A DNA stretch of 17,300 nucleotides from Spirochaetae bacterium HGW-Spirochaetae-7 (GCA_002839245.1 PGXR01000031.1:1-17300); one strand, 5' to 3'; shown: positions 6,043-13,506, counted from the stretch's first letter. The notes: generated from the sequence alone by a model not told the origin. Program-made: numbers and translations.

Positions 6043-7368
6043 ATGATGCGATCAACCCGCCTTATATCGATGGCAGCCGAGTTGCTCCTGGCCGCGTTGC
6101 TCCTGGCCGGCAGCATGGCCTTCGGCGACGAATACTTCTCCGAGCGGGGTTTCTCGATAGACCTGCCCGAAGGTTTCGACATACTCGAAAGCGACGGGAG
6201 CTCCAGCTTCTCCTTCGGTTCGCCGGACGGCGCTGTGCTGGTGGACATCGTCGTTTATCCGGCTTCCCGCTTCATGTCGGCAAAGGCGGGCGCGGACGAT
6301 ACCGCGAGGAGGCTCTCCGGCCGCGGCAGTTTCAGGGCATTCGAGTACGGAAGCCATGACGCCGCCATCGGAGAGCTTGGCTTCGGCACGGGATCGTCGG
6401 CCCTCCGCGGCTATGGCCTGTTCGTCAACGACGTACAGTCGCCTCGCGGCGACTACCCGGCGACAAGCGGCTCGAAGCCCGCCCTCTACGACCTCGCCGT
6501 CATCGCCTACGCTCCCGCCGCCTCCTGGCCCCGATACCGCGACGTCGTGGCGTCGGCCATCGATGGCTTTTCGATGGATGGCCGGCGGGCCGCACCCGGG
6601 CCGCTCGGCGCGAGCGCCAGAGCCGCCATCGCCGGAACCGCGGGATCCGTTGCGGCCAGGAAAGCCACAGCGACGATACATTTCGGCGCCGCGCTAGTCC
6701 AGGCCGAATGGCGTGCTTCCGAGGCTGCCCTGGCGCAGGACCTGGTCGAACGCGAATACCGCGTGCTGAGCGCCTACGCCTCGGCGCCCGAATTGCTCGA
6801 TGCAGCCGTGGCCCGCTTCTACCGCATGGTATTCCGCGATGCCGCTCCATCGCTCGACGCTCTGGCTCTCGACTTGTCAGCGGCCTGGGAGACTGGCGCG
6901 TGGGCAGGCACGCCTCGGTCCCCGACACTAGCCCAGCCCCGGATACCGGCGCCCGGACTGGGCGGTACGGCCGTCACGGGTCCGCGTTTCGGCGCCAGCG
7001 CTGAGCCGAGGGCGTACGCGGAAGCCCTCCTTTCCTGGGTACAGGGCTTCCGCTACGAGCGCGATCCCGCCGGCTCCGACGTCGTCAATCCCATATCCGC
7101 TGCCTTCGAGGGCCGCGGGGACTGCGACTCGCGCGCGCTCGTCATGGCTATCCTCCTGAGGCGCGAGAACATCCGTTCGATACTGATGGTATCGCTCGAG
7201 CATGAGCACGCGCTCGCCGCCGTTGACGCTCCCGGTCCCGGCGCCCGTTTCCCTTTCGGCAAGAGGCTATGGCTAGTCGCCGAGACCACCGCCACGGTCG
7301 GCATCGGCAGGATTGACGCGTCCCAGGCCGATCCGACTGACTGGATAGGCGTCGAATTCCCCGATTGA
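6043..7368 (+). CDS. Exported transglutaminase-like (papain-fold) protein
   Basis: The 441-residue product begins with a signal peptide (MMRSTRLISMAAELLLAALLLAGSMAFG in outline, cleavage near residue 28), so it acts in the periplasm or envelope. An N-terminal beta-rich domain (about 30-180) opens with YFSERGFSIDLPEGFDI, a pattern seen in many secreted lipid/envelope-associated modules. A helical middle is followed by a C-terminal region with the transglutaminase-like core: GDCDSRALVMAILL with Cys361, EHEHALA with His387/His389, and LVAETT with Glu414 in the place where an Asp usually completes the triad. This suggests a cysteine peptidase or transpeptidase, not a proven crosslinker. I chose the ATG at 6043 because it starts the signal peptide; ATG 6046 is equally possible. 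There is no Shine-Dalgarno. A longer in-frame start at 5887 would overlap the preceding gene and bury the signal peptide. Confidence 0.8.
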   Translation: MMRSTRLISMAAELLLAALLLAGSMAFGDEYFSERGFSIDLPEGFDILESDGSSSFSFGSPDGAVLVDIVVYPASRFMSAKAGADDTARRLSGRGSFRAFEYGSHDAAIGELGFGTGSSALRGYGLFVNDVQSPRGDYPATSGSKPALYDLAVIAYAPAASWPRYRDVVASAIDGFSMDGRRAAPGPLGASARAAIAGTAGSVAARKATATIHFGAALVQAEWRASEAALAQDLVEREYRVLSAYASAPELLDAAVARFYRMVFRDAAPSLDALALDLSAAWETGAWAGTPRSPTLAQPRIPAPGLGGTAVTGPRFGASAEPRAYAEALLSWVQGFRYERDPAGSDVVNPISAAFEGRGDCDSRALVMAILLRRENIRSILMVSLEHEHALAAVDAPGPGARFPFGKRLWLVAETTATVGIGRIDASQADPTDWIGVEFPD

Positions 7369-7386
7369 CGGGGCAGGACGCTATCG

Positions 7387-7416
7387 TTGACACCTCCCGA
7401 ACGCCACGCCTATACT
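7387..7416 (+). promoter_or_regulatory. Promoter for the acyltransferase gene
   Basis: A perfect -35 hexamer TTGACA (7387-7392) and TATACT (7411-7416, 5 of 6) are separated by 18 bp. It is the best promoter in the window. The predicted start near 7424 gives a leader of about 40 nt ending in the GGAGG (7453-7457) ribosome-binding site of the gene starting at 7463. Confidence 0.75.
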
Positions 7417-7462
7417 TTCGGACAATCCCAACCATGCCGCTATGCTGCGGCCGGAGGCTTGC

Positions 7463-8350
7463 ATGGAATCACTGACTGCCCGATATAAAGATACCATCCT
7501 GCGAATGCTGTCCCATGCCAGGAGCAGCCCGAAAGTCTCGCTGGACAACGTCTACCAGGAAGGCAACAAGCACATCCTGCCGTTCATCGATTCCATGGTG
7601 TCGGAAAACCTGGAACCGGGCAGCGGCATCCGTTCGTTCGAGCACCTCGAGAGGCTCGCCGGGCTTTCGCGCGACGGGGCCAAGTGCCTGCTCCTCGTCG
7701 AGCACTACAGCAACTTTGACTTGCCCGCCTTCTCGTACCTGCTGCGCAAGATGGGTCCCGAAGGCGAGAGGATAGCCGACAGCGTCGTCGCCATCGCCGG
7801 CATCAAGCTGTCGGAGACCAACATGGTCGTCACCGCCTTCACCGAGGCGTATTCGCGCCTGGTCATCTATCCGAGCCGCTCGATAGACGAAATCAAGGCC
7901 AATATCGTGGATCCCATAAAGCGGGCCACCGAGACGATGAAGGCCAACGCCATCAACCTTGCGTCGATGAGGGAACTGGCACGAATCCGCGCCGACGGCA
8001 AGCTTATCCTCGTGTTCCCGGCAGGCACCCGGTTCCGTCCCTGGGATCCCGAGTCCAAGAAGGGCGTGCGTGAAATCGACTCGTACATTCGGACTTTCGA
8101 CTACATGTCGCTCGTCTCCATAAACGGCAACATCCTGCGCTGCAATCCCGAAGGCGAGATGCTCGACGACGTGCTGTGCCGCGACAGGATCATCTTCAGC
8201 GTCAGCGATCCACGGAACTGCGACGATTTCAGGCACGCCGTCAGGTCCGCGGCGGCCTCGAGCGATGACAAGAAGCAACTGGTCGTCGATGCGGTTATGG
8301 CGGAACTTGAATCGATGCACGAAGCCGTCGAGCAGACGCTCAAGGCCTAG
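7463..8350 (+). CDS. PlsC/GPAT-like glycerophospholipid acyltransferase
   Basis: The 295-residue product carries the acyltransferase block I motif H-x4-D as HYSNFD (His81, Asp86) and a block III-like FPAGTR (185-190), where the usual Glu-Gly-Thr-Arg is Ala-Gly-Thr-Arg. These motifs bind and position glycerol-3-phosphate or lysophosphatidate for acyl transfer. The long N-terminal helical part (1-75), the size and the lack of a clear TM segment recall the soluble glycerol-3-phosphate acyltransferases of plastids and chlamydiae more than the short membrane PlsC. The start is ATG 7463, with GGAGG 5 nt upstream; the ATG at 7442 would place that Shine-Dalgarno inside the gene. The gene has its own strong promoter and converges on the next gene with a 21-bp gap. 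The family is clear; which acylation step is not. Confidence 0.88.
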   Translation: MESLTARYKDTILRMLSHARSSPKVSLDNVYQEGNKHILPFIDSMVSENLEPGSGIRSFEHLERLAGLSRDGAKCLLLVEHYSNFDLPAFSYLLRKMGPEGERIADSVVAIAGIKLSETNMVVTAFTEAYSRLVIYPSRSIDEIKANIVDPIKRATETMKANAINLASMRELARIRADGKLILVFPAGTRFRPWDPESKKGVREIDSYIRTFDYMSLVSINGNILRCNPEGEMLDDVLCRDRIIFSVSDPRNCDDFRHAVRSAAASSDDKKQLVVDAVMAELESMHEAVEQTLKA

Positions 8351-8371
8351 AGGGCGCAGCCGGGTTCGGCT

Positions 8372-9127
8372 TCAGTACGCGCCGTACGACACTATCTCGT
8401 CGACCCGGGCGTACAGCCTGACGCTTGCCACCCAGGAACCTTCCCTGATGACGAGCCTCGGGGGCGAAGCGAAGGCGAAGGCCCCGCGGACCTCCCGCGG
8501 TTTGTTGTGCGTCACGCCTCGAAGCCATGCCCTGAGAGCCTCCCTCGCGGCCGCGCCGACAGCCTCCCGCCGGGCCTCGACCTGCGCCTGGGCCACGGAT
8601 CCGGGTTTGCCCTGGAAGGCCGGAGCCATTCCGCGACCCTGGGTCGCCGCACTGACGCTCTTCCACGACTCAATTTCCGGCCTCGCGGCCGCATCCAGGC
8701 AGAATTCGACCGTCGCGAAGAGCGTGGTGCCGTCGAGCCTGGCGGCGGCGACGTGCAGGCTGGATTGACGCAAGGCCCCGGGAGACCGAGGCTGGATTAC
8801 GAAAAGCTCGGCGATCGAGCGGGCCTTGTCGCTCGGCGTGTATACGTAGTCGAAACCCCATACCATCCCCGAGAATACCCAGGTGGCCTCGGCTAGCACC
8901 GCCGCGGCAGCCTCGCCGTCCGGAACGCGCGCCACGTACGCGGGGTCGATGACGCCCGTGAAGGGGGAAAGCGAAGGCGGCGCGGCAAGATCGACGGGGA
9001 ATTCCGCCCTGAGCACAACATCCCTGTCCTGCGCGAGCGCTGCGCCGGTCGCGACCAGGGTCAGCGCCAAGGCGATGGCCATGGCGGCCGCCGGCATTGC
9101 AGGTCCGCGATGCGACCGATCGGTCAT
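8372..9127 (-). CDS. Exported hypothetical protein
   Basis: The 251-residue product has a signal peptide: a basic start (MTDRSHRG), a long Ala/Leu core and a likely cleavage after ALA-Q near residue 33, so it is periplasmic or secreted. The mature part is mixed alpha/beta with FSGMVWGFDYVYTPSDKARSIAELF, a single Cys (EFCLDAAARPE) and an Ala/Arg-rich helix (QAQVEARREAVGAAAREALRAWLRG). I recall similar secreted proteins of unknown role in spirochaetes but cannot name a family. Its Shine-Dalgarno (GAGGA) overlaps the stop codon of the upstream rhomboid gene, and the gap is only 7 bp, so the two are co-transcribed and probably translationally coupled. A start at 9097 (MPAAAMAIALA) would give a more compact signal peptide but lacks a ribosome-binding site. 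Confidence 0.78.
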   Translation of the reverse strand: MTDRSHRGPAMPAAAMAIALALTLVATGAALAQDRDVVLRAEFPVDLAAPPSLSPFTGVIDPAYVARVPDGEAAAAVLAEATWVFSGMVWGFDYVYTPSDKARSIAELFVIQPRSPGALRQSSLHVAAARLDGTTLFATVEFCLDAAARPEIESWKSVSAATQGRGMAPAFQGKPGSVAQAQVEARREAVGAAAREALRAWLRGVTHNKPREVRGAFAFASPPRLVIREGSWVASVRLYARVDEIVSYGAY

Positions 9128-9134
9128 CCCGTCC

Positions 9135-9773
9135 TCAGTGACCCGAAATCAGGCGCCGGATAGGGTTGACGCCATGCCGTACGGGAAAATACAGCGCTGC
9201 GAACGCAAACCCGGCGAGGTGGGTGAGATGCGCCACGTTGCCGCCCCTGCCCAAAAGCTGCGACCACAGCTCAATGGCGGTGTAGCCGGCGACAAGGAGA
9301 GGCGCCGGCACCGGCACGAGGCCCCAGATGAAGATGCGGGCCCGCGGGTTGATCACGGCGAAGGCCAGCAACACCGCGTACACGGCACCGGAAGCCCCTA
9401 CCAACCGTATACCCATCGCCCCGCCGATCGCGAAGCCCGCCAGCGAAAACAGTCCTGCGAGCGTCCCGGTCAGCAGGTAGAAGAACAGGAACTCCCTGGT
9501 GCCCAGCGACCGCTCGACGGCGGTACCGAAGAAGAACAGGCCGAGCATGTTGAACAGCAGGTGCTGCGCGTTCGCGTGGACGAACATGTAGGTGAACGGC
9601 TGCCATATCCAGCCGTACTGGAGCACTGCGCCCGGAATCAGGGCAAGATACACGGATGCATCACGGAATGCGCTTGTCAGGGCGTAGACGAGTACGTTGA
9701 CGCCTATGAGCACGAGTGTGGCGTTGCCGTTCGTGAAGCGGAACGGTTTGCGGGCACGTTGTAACAATGTCAT
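9135..9773 (-). CDS. Rhomboid-family intramembrane serine protease
   Basis: The 212-residue product is a six-TM rhomboid, an inner-membrane enzyme that cuts transmembrane substrates within the bilayer. The catalytic dyad is visible: Ser128 in GASGAVYA (126-133) and His185 in HLTHLAGF (182-189). The supporting HANAQHLLFNMLGLFFFG (67-84) places the conserved His and Asn residues of TM2 that form the oxyanion hole. Length is typical for the minimal bacterial form, with no accessory domain. It is the first gene of a two-gene operon; the second encodes an exported protein whose signal-anchor-like N-terminus could make it a substrate, though that is only inference. No good Shine-Dalgarno precedes the ATG; a T/A-rich CATTAT/TACATT at 9778-9785 a few bases upstream may be the -10, again giving a very short leader. 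Confidence 0.93.
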   Translation of the reverse strand: MTLLQRARKPFRFTNGNATLVLIGVNVLVYALTSAFRDASVYLALIPGAVLQYGWIWQPFTYMFVHANAQHLLFNMLGLFFFGTAVERSLGTREFLFFYLLTGTLAGLFSLAGFAIGGAMGIRLVGASGAVYAVLLAFAVINPRARIFIWGLVPVPAPLLVAGYTAIELWSQLLGRGGNVAHLTHLAGFAFAALYFPVRHGVNPIRRLISGH

Positions 9774-9818
9774 TCAAATAATGTACGAAAAAAAGGCCGC
9801 CTATGCTACCATGCCGCG

Positions 9819-10007
9819 ATGCCTATCAATCCAGAGCGGGCTCCGAATTGCCTCCAGTGCGCGAATTTCCGCGTGACCTGGGATCCGGCCTACCCGCGCT
9901 CGTGCACCGTGTTCGACATCAAGACCAGGCTCATGCCGAGCGCCGAGGTATTCGCGGCGACCGGGCTGCACTGCCCGGCATTCTCTCTCAAGCCCGGACT
10001 GAAGTAG
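9819..10007 (+). CDS. Small four-cysteine protein (putative metal-binding)
   Basis: The 62-residue product has Cys11, Cys14, Cys29 and Cys52 (C-x2-C-x14-C-x22-C), enough for one zinc site or an iron-sulfur centre. Around them are CLQCANFRVTWDPAYPRSC and SAEVFAATGLHCPAF. I recall short proteins with the same VTWDP-P-R-C and ATG-x2-C pattern annotated as hypothetical in spirochaetes and other diderms, which supports a real gene; the function is unknown. The start ATG 9819 has no Shine-Dalgarno; a TATGCT -10-like element (9802-9807) lies 11 nt before it. It is divergent from the rhomboid gene (45-bp gap) and its stop is 3 bp from the stop of the convergent SpoIIE gene. Confidence 0.8.
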   Translation: MPINPERAPNCLQCANFRVTWDPAYPRSCTVFDIKTRLMPSAEVFAATGLHCPAFSLKPGLK

Positions 10008-10010
10008 CCG

Positions 10011-12137
10011 TCATTGCCTCTTGAGGAGTACGGCCGTCGCGTCGTCTGCCACCTTGGAGCCGGAGACGTGGAACCGCCACTCCCTGACGATGAAATCGAG
10101 CATCTGGGAGGCGTCGCCGACCGGTGCCGCGGTCAAGGCGCCGAGCATGCCCTCCGCGCCGAAAGGTTCGCCGTCGACGTTCTTGGCTTCGTCGAATCCG
10201 TCGGTATAGATCAGGATAGAGTCGCCGGGGCGCAGGCCGAAACGTATAGAGGTGTACGGGGAATCGAAGCCCTCCCTGCCAAGGGGAGGCCCCTTGTAGG
10301 CGCTCGAGCCCTTGGGCTTCAGGGGCATCGCGTGGGGCCTGTCGGTGCCGCGGTACAGGATTTCCGTGTGCGCGGCGCTGGCGTATTCCAGGCGGCCGTC
10401 CTCCTCTATCCTCAGGAGCGCGGCCGTTATGAAATTTTCGACGGCGGACAGCTCCGGTATCAACTCCTCGTTTATCGCCTCGAGCACGGCGCCGAGGCTC
10501 CTGTTCTTGAGCTCGTAGAAGTTCCTGTGGAAAATCGAGCGCGCCAGGACGGTCACGAGGCCAGACGCGATGCCGTGGCCCGACACGTCGCCGACGACCA
10601 GGCCGTCGAGCCGCTCGCCGCGCCTGTAGAAGTCGTAAAAGTCGCCCGAGATGCCGCTGGACGGGATGAAGGCGAAGGCGGTGTCCCACATCGCGTTGCG
10701 CGGCGCCGCGCTCGGGAAGAATCCCTGCTGCACACGGGTAGCCACCCGCATGTCCCGCGCGGCGGCATCGACGCTCGCCTGCAGCCGTCCGCTCGTCTCG
10801 GACAGCGCGACGCTCAGCGACCCCTGGTCGGCCAGCGTCGCCTCGAGCTCGGTTGAGCGGGCCTGTACGCGCCTGGCCAGGTCGGCGCCGAGCGTCTCGT
10901 TGTCGTTGTAGGCTCGGACGAACTGTCCGGCGAGCGTCGCGGCCGTTCCGAAAACGAGGAGCAGGTAGGCGTAGTCGGAATACGCGGCGGAAAGCCCGGC
11001 GGTGGTGCCGACGACATCGAGCAGGACGGCGGCGCCGACCACGACGATGCCGAGCAGGAGCTTGCCGGCGACGGTTTCCAGGAGCGCCTGCCAGAGGCCC
11101 CGCTGCCGCGAGGATCTTGCCAGCGGCATGACAATATCGGTGGTGACGACCCAGGCGATCGGCAACGCCACCGTGTACTGCCACAGGCGCAGGATGGCCT
11201 CGTCCAGCATGAATATCCGCAGGACGGCCGCCGCCGCGAAAATGGCACCGTAAACCTTGGCGAACAGGGAGACACGCCTCCCGACGACCGAATCCATGAA
11301 AGCCATGAAGGCAGGGATGAGGAGGAACAGCGCCCCAGTCTCAAGGGCCCTGACTATCCTCGTATCGAGTATCAGCTCGTATGCGATGAAGGTCCTGAAA
11401 AACAGGAATATCGACAGAAGACCCGTAGCCAGGCCATAGTACAGGTAGGTCTTCGCCTTTGGCCTGAACGCGTACAGGATCCCGTGGTAAAGGGCGAAGA
11501 AAAAGTAGATGCCTATCAGTATCAGCTTGAGGCTTTCGCTCCTCGTCGACTCGAGCTTGGCGTAGGAGTCTATCAGGTAGGGGCCGCCAGCGAACAAGCC
11601 GGCGTGTCCGTCGCGAGGGTCGCCGGCGACCATGATAGTGAGCAGGTTCCTGCCTTTGCGGAGGTAGCGGGTATCGACCTCGACGAGTGCGCCGCGCACT
11701 GCCCGTTCGATGCGCATCCGGCCGTCTCCGGCGGTGTACGTCTCGTCGCGTATCAGCGAACCGTTCAGGTATATCTGCCAGTTCTGGCCGATCTGCGCCA
11801 GATAGAGGCCGACGCCCGTCCTCGAGGCGAGCAGTTCCTCGCCGGCGACGAAAGGTATCATCACGCAATAGCGCTGCGGGAGCTGGCGCTCGACGACGAA
11901 CATCGTGCGCTCGGGCGATCCGGGCAGGCCAAGCTCGCGCATGACCAGGGGACGGTTCCCGGCGGCGCCGGGTACGACGGTCCACAGCGCGTCGCCTGGC
12001 AAGGGCGTGCTGAAAACCCACTCCAGCGAGAATCCGGGACGGACGTACGCGTCTGCGGAACCCAGGTCAACCACCTGCGCGGCGAGGCATGAGGCCGCGA
12101 ACATGAATGCCGCCAGGGTGGCGAGTCTTCGAACCAC
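10011..12137 (-). CDS. 7TMR-DISM sensor / SpoIIE (PP2C) serine phosphatase
   Basis: The product (708 aa from the chosen start) is an inner-membrane receptor phosphatase. A signal peptide (residues 1-20) leads to a periplasmic beta-sandwich sensor (about 25-195, with WQIYLNGSLIRDE) of 7TMR-DISM extracellular type 2, then seven TM helices (about 200-405). A coiled coil (about 410-470) couples these to the cytoplasmic SpoIIE phosphatase, with metal-binding motifs GDFYDF (about 497), GDVSGHG (about 512), YTDGF (about 643) and VADDATAVLL (about 694). The expected substrate is a phosphorylated antagonist or similar partner; ligand and partner are unknown. I chose GTG 12137: GGGGGA lies 5 nt upstream and the start gives a clean signal peptide, whereas ATG 12179 and ATG 12155 have no ribosome-binding site and lie at or before the TACAAT -10-like box. 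It is downstream of the BFN-UVR gene. Confidence 0.92.
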   Translation of the reverse strand: MVRRLATLAAFMFAASCLAAQVVDLGSADAYVRPGFSLEWVFSTPLPGDALWTVVPGAAGNRPLVMRELGLPGSPERTMFVVERQLPQRYCVMIPFVAGEELLASRTGVGLYLAQIGQNWQIYLNGSLIRDETYTAGDGRMRIERAVRGALVEVDTRYLRKGRNLLTIMVAGDPRDGHAGLFAGGPYLIDSYAKLESTRSESLKLILIGIYFFFALYHGILYAFRPKAKTYLYYGLATGLLSIFLFFRTFIAYELILDTRIVRALETGALFLLIPAFMAFMDSVVGRRVSLFAKVYGAIFAAAAVLRIFMLDEAILRLWQYTVALPIAWVVTTDIVMPLARSSRQRGLWQALLETVAGKLLLGIVVVGAAVLLDVVGTTAGLSAAYSDYAYLLLVFGTAATLAGQFVRAYNDNETLGADLARRVQARSTELEATLADQGSLSVALSETSGRLQASVDAAARDMRVATRVQQGFFPSAAPRNAMWDTAFAFIPSSGISGDFYDFYRRGERLDGLVVGDVSGHGIASGLVTVLARSIFHRNFYELKNRSLGAVLEAINEELIPELSAVENFITAALLRIEEDGRLEYASAAHTEILYRGTDRPHAMPLKPKGSSAYKGPPLGREGFDSPYTSIRFGLRPGDSILIYTDGFDEAKNVDGEPFGAEGMLGALTAAPVGDASQMLDFIVREWRFHVSGSKVADDATAVLLKRQ

Positions 12138-12153
12138 AATAGTCCCCCGCGCC

Positions 12154-12159
12154 ATTGTA
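12154..12159 (-). promoter_or_regulatory. -10-like element before the 7TMR-DISM phosphatase gene
   Basis: On the minus strand TACAAT (5 of 6 matches) ends 16 nt before the chosen GTG start; TTCCAT 18 bp upstream is a poor -35. A start near 12147 would leave about 10 nt carrying the GGGGGA ribosome-binding site. It suggests the phosphatase gene can be transcribed independently of the BFN-UVR gene, but the evidence is weak. Confidence 0.35.
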
Positions 12160-12210
12160 GCGCGTTTCGGGCGACTCATGGAAGGGAAAATTTGCCTCTG
12201 CGGGGAACGG

Positions 12211-12825
12211 CTATGGAAGCGAACGAAGCTGGTCGCGCAGCGCCGCCGCCTTCTCGTAGTCCTCGTCGGCTACCGCGGCCTCGAGTTCCGTCCGCAGGCG
12301 GTCGCGGAGCGCTTCGCTTGGCTCGGCGGCCTGCTCCTGCAGTCCAGGCAGCGGTATCGCGCCGGAGAACAGCGTGACAGTCTGGTTCTCGTCCACGGCA
12401 GGGGACTCCCGTATCATGTCTACCGGAACGCCGGCAGACTCCACGATATCCTCGGCGATGTAGACCTCGGCATGGCAGCGGACGGCGAGCGCGAGGGCAT
12501 CGGAAGGGCGCGCGTCGATGGTTATCTCCCCGTCGACGGCCCTGATCACGACGTTGGCGTAGAATGTCCTGTCGCGGAGGTCGCGGATTTCCACCCTGAC
12601 CAGGTCCGCCTCCAGCGCGTGGATCACCGACATGAGGAGGTCATGCGTCAGGGGCCTGGGCATCTCGACCTTGCCAAGGCCAATGAGGATGGACTGCGTC
12701 TCAAGCTGGCCTATGAAAATCGGGACGACCATATCCGATTCTTTCGGCCTGACGAGGACGACGTTTCCTTGATCGGTCTGCGCCACGGTCCAGACATCGG
12801 CGCGCACGAAGGTATTGGATCCCAT
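12211..12825 (-). CDS. BFN (bifunctional nuclease, DUF151) protein with C-terminal UVR motif
   Basis: The 204-residue product has a BFN/DUF151 domain (about 10-135), recognised by VVPIFIGQLETQSI (33-46), RPLTHDLLMSVI (57-68) and the hallmark DARPSDALALAVR (105-117). A linker follows, then a UVR motif (about 174-204, DYEKAAALRDQLRSL), the helical pair known from UvrB/UvrC and ClpC/McsA contacts. BFN proteins are annotated as nucleases from work on plant and bacterial homologues; in bacteria the physiological role is poorly defined. The UVR tail suggests docking to a protein partner. The start ATG lies 16 nt after a TATACT -10, with a GGAAG ribosome-binding site. The gene is divergent from rlmE across a palindrome and is followed by the SpoIIE gene after 73 bp. 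Confidence 0.92.
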   Translation of the reverse strand: MGSNTFVRADVWTVAQTDQGNVVLVRPKESDMVVPIFIGQLETQSILIGLGKVEMPRPLTHDLLMSVIHALEADLVRVEIRDLRDRTFYANVVIRAVDGEITIDARPSDALALAVRCHAEVYIAEDIVESAGVPVDMIRESPAVDENQTVTLFSGAIPLPGLQEQAAEPSEALRDRLRTELEAAVADEDYEKAAALRDQLRSLP

Positions 12826-12833
12826 GATTGCTT

Positions 12834-12852
12834 CCGGCTATAGTATAGCCGG
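12834..12852. promoter_or_regulatory. Perfect palindrome carrying overlapping divergent -10 boxes (BFN-UVR / rlmE)
   Basis: CCGGCTATAGTATAGCCGG is a perfect 9-bp inverted repeat around a central G. The plus strand reads TATAGT (12839-12844) toward rlmE; the minus strand reads TATACT (12842-12847) toward the BFN-UVR gene. The two -10 hexamers overlap, so polymerase could serve only one at a time. The -35 candidates are poor (TTGGAT at 12815-12820 on plus, TTTCAT at 12865-12870 on minus). It could instead, or also, be an operator for a dimeric regulator. Confidence 0.5.
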
Positions 12853-12899
12853 GCGACCGTGGCTATGAAAGCCTCGAACTGCATTATCAAGGAGTATCC

Positions 12900-13505
12900 A
12901 TGGCCGCTGCAAACTATGAAAAACCCGATTTCTGGTCGGTCAAGGCCCGGAAAGAAGGATATCCGGCCCGCTCAGTGTACAAGCTCGAGGAGCTCGACAG
13001 GAAATTCGGCATCCTGAAGCCTGGAGCGCGGGTGCTCGACATAGGAGCGGCTCCGGGCAGCTGGAGCCTCTGGGTACTCAAGAAGCTCGCGGGCAGGGGT
13101 TTCCTCGCCGCCGTCGACCTCCAGCCCCTGGGGATAAGCCCGGGGAACGAGAATTTCTTCTTCATTCGGGGAGACCTCTACGACGCGGCGGTCAAGTCGG
13201 CTCTCGCGGGGCAGGGCCCGTATGACGTCGTGCTGTCGGACGCCGCACCCTCGACGAGCGGCAACAAGGGCCTGGACACCGACCGCTCGGAGGCCATCGT
13301 GGAGGCCGTCCTCGACTATGCCGACGACATGCTCAAGCCTGGCGGTTGCGTGGTGGCGAAGCTGTTCATGGGGGGCGGCCAACGAGAACTGCTCGACCGC
13401 ATGAAGGCCTCGTTCACCACCGCCCGGGCCTTCAAGCCGGAAGCTTGCCGGTCGGTCAGTTTCGAAACCTACCTGATAGGCATGGGCAGGAAGCAGGCGA
13501 CCTAG
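12900..13505 (+). CDS. rlmE: 23S rRNA 2'-O-methyltransferase RlmE (FtsJ)
   Basis: The 201-residue product is the FtsJ/RlmE enzyme that methylates the 2'-OH of U2552 (E. coli numbering) in the 23S rRNA A-loop using S-adenosylmethionine, late in 50S assembly. The SAM-binding motif DIGAAPGSWS is at 47-56 and the complete K-D-K-E catalytic tetrad is present: Lys28, Asp114 (VLSDAAPSTSGNK), Lys154 (VVAKLF) and Glu189 (SFETYLIG). Length and order are normal. The start ATG has an ideal AGGAG (12890-12894) 5 nt upstream. The gene is divergent from the BFN-UVR gene, and its stop lies 1 bp from the stop of the convergent EIIA gene, so the 3' ends of the two mRNAs must overlap. No terminator was seen. 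Confidence 0.97.
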   Translation: MAAANYEKPDFWSVKARKEGYPARSVYKLEELDRKFGILKPGARVLDIGAAPGSWSLWVLKKLAGRGFLAAVDLQPLGISPGNENFFFIRGDLYDAAVKSALAGQGPYDVVLSDAAPSTSGNKGLDTDRSEAIVEAVLDYADDMLKPGGCVVAKLFMGGGQRELLDRMKASFTTARAFKPEACRSVSFETYLIGMGRKQAT

Positions 13506-13506
13506 A

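Noticed and set aside
8351..8371. AGCCG/CGGCT hairpin between the acyltransferase gene and the exported-protein gene as a bidirectional terminator
   Set aside because: The stem is only 5 bp and no T-run follows in either direction.
12138..12179. ATG 12179 or 12155 as start of the 7TMR-DISM phosphatase
   Set aside because: Neither has a ribosome-binding site, and both lie upstream of or within the likely -10 box; GTG 12137 has one and gives a clean signal peptide.
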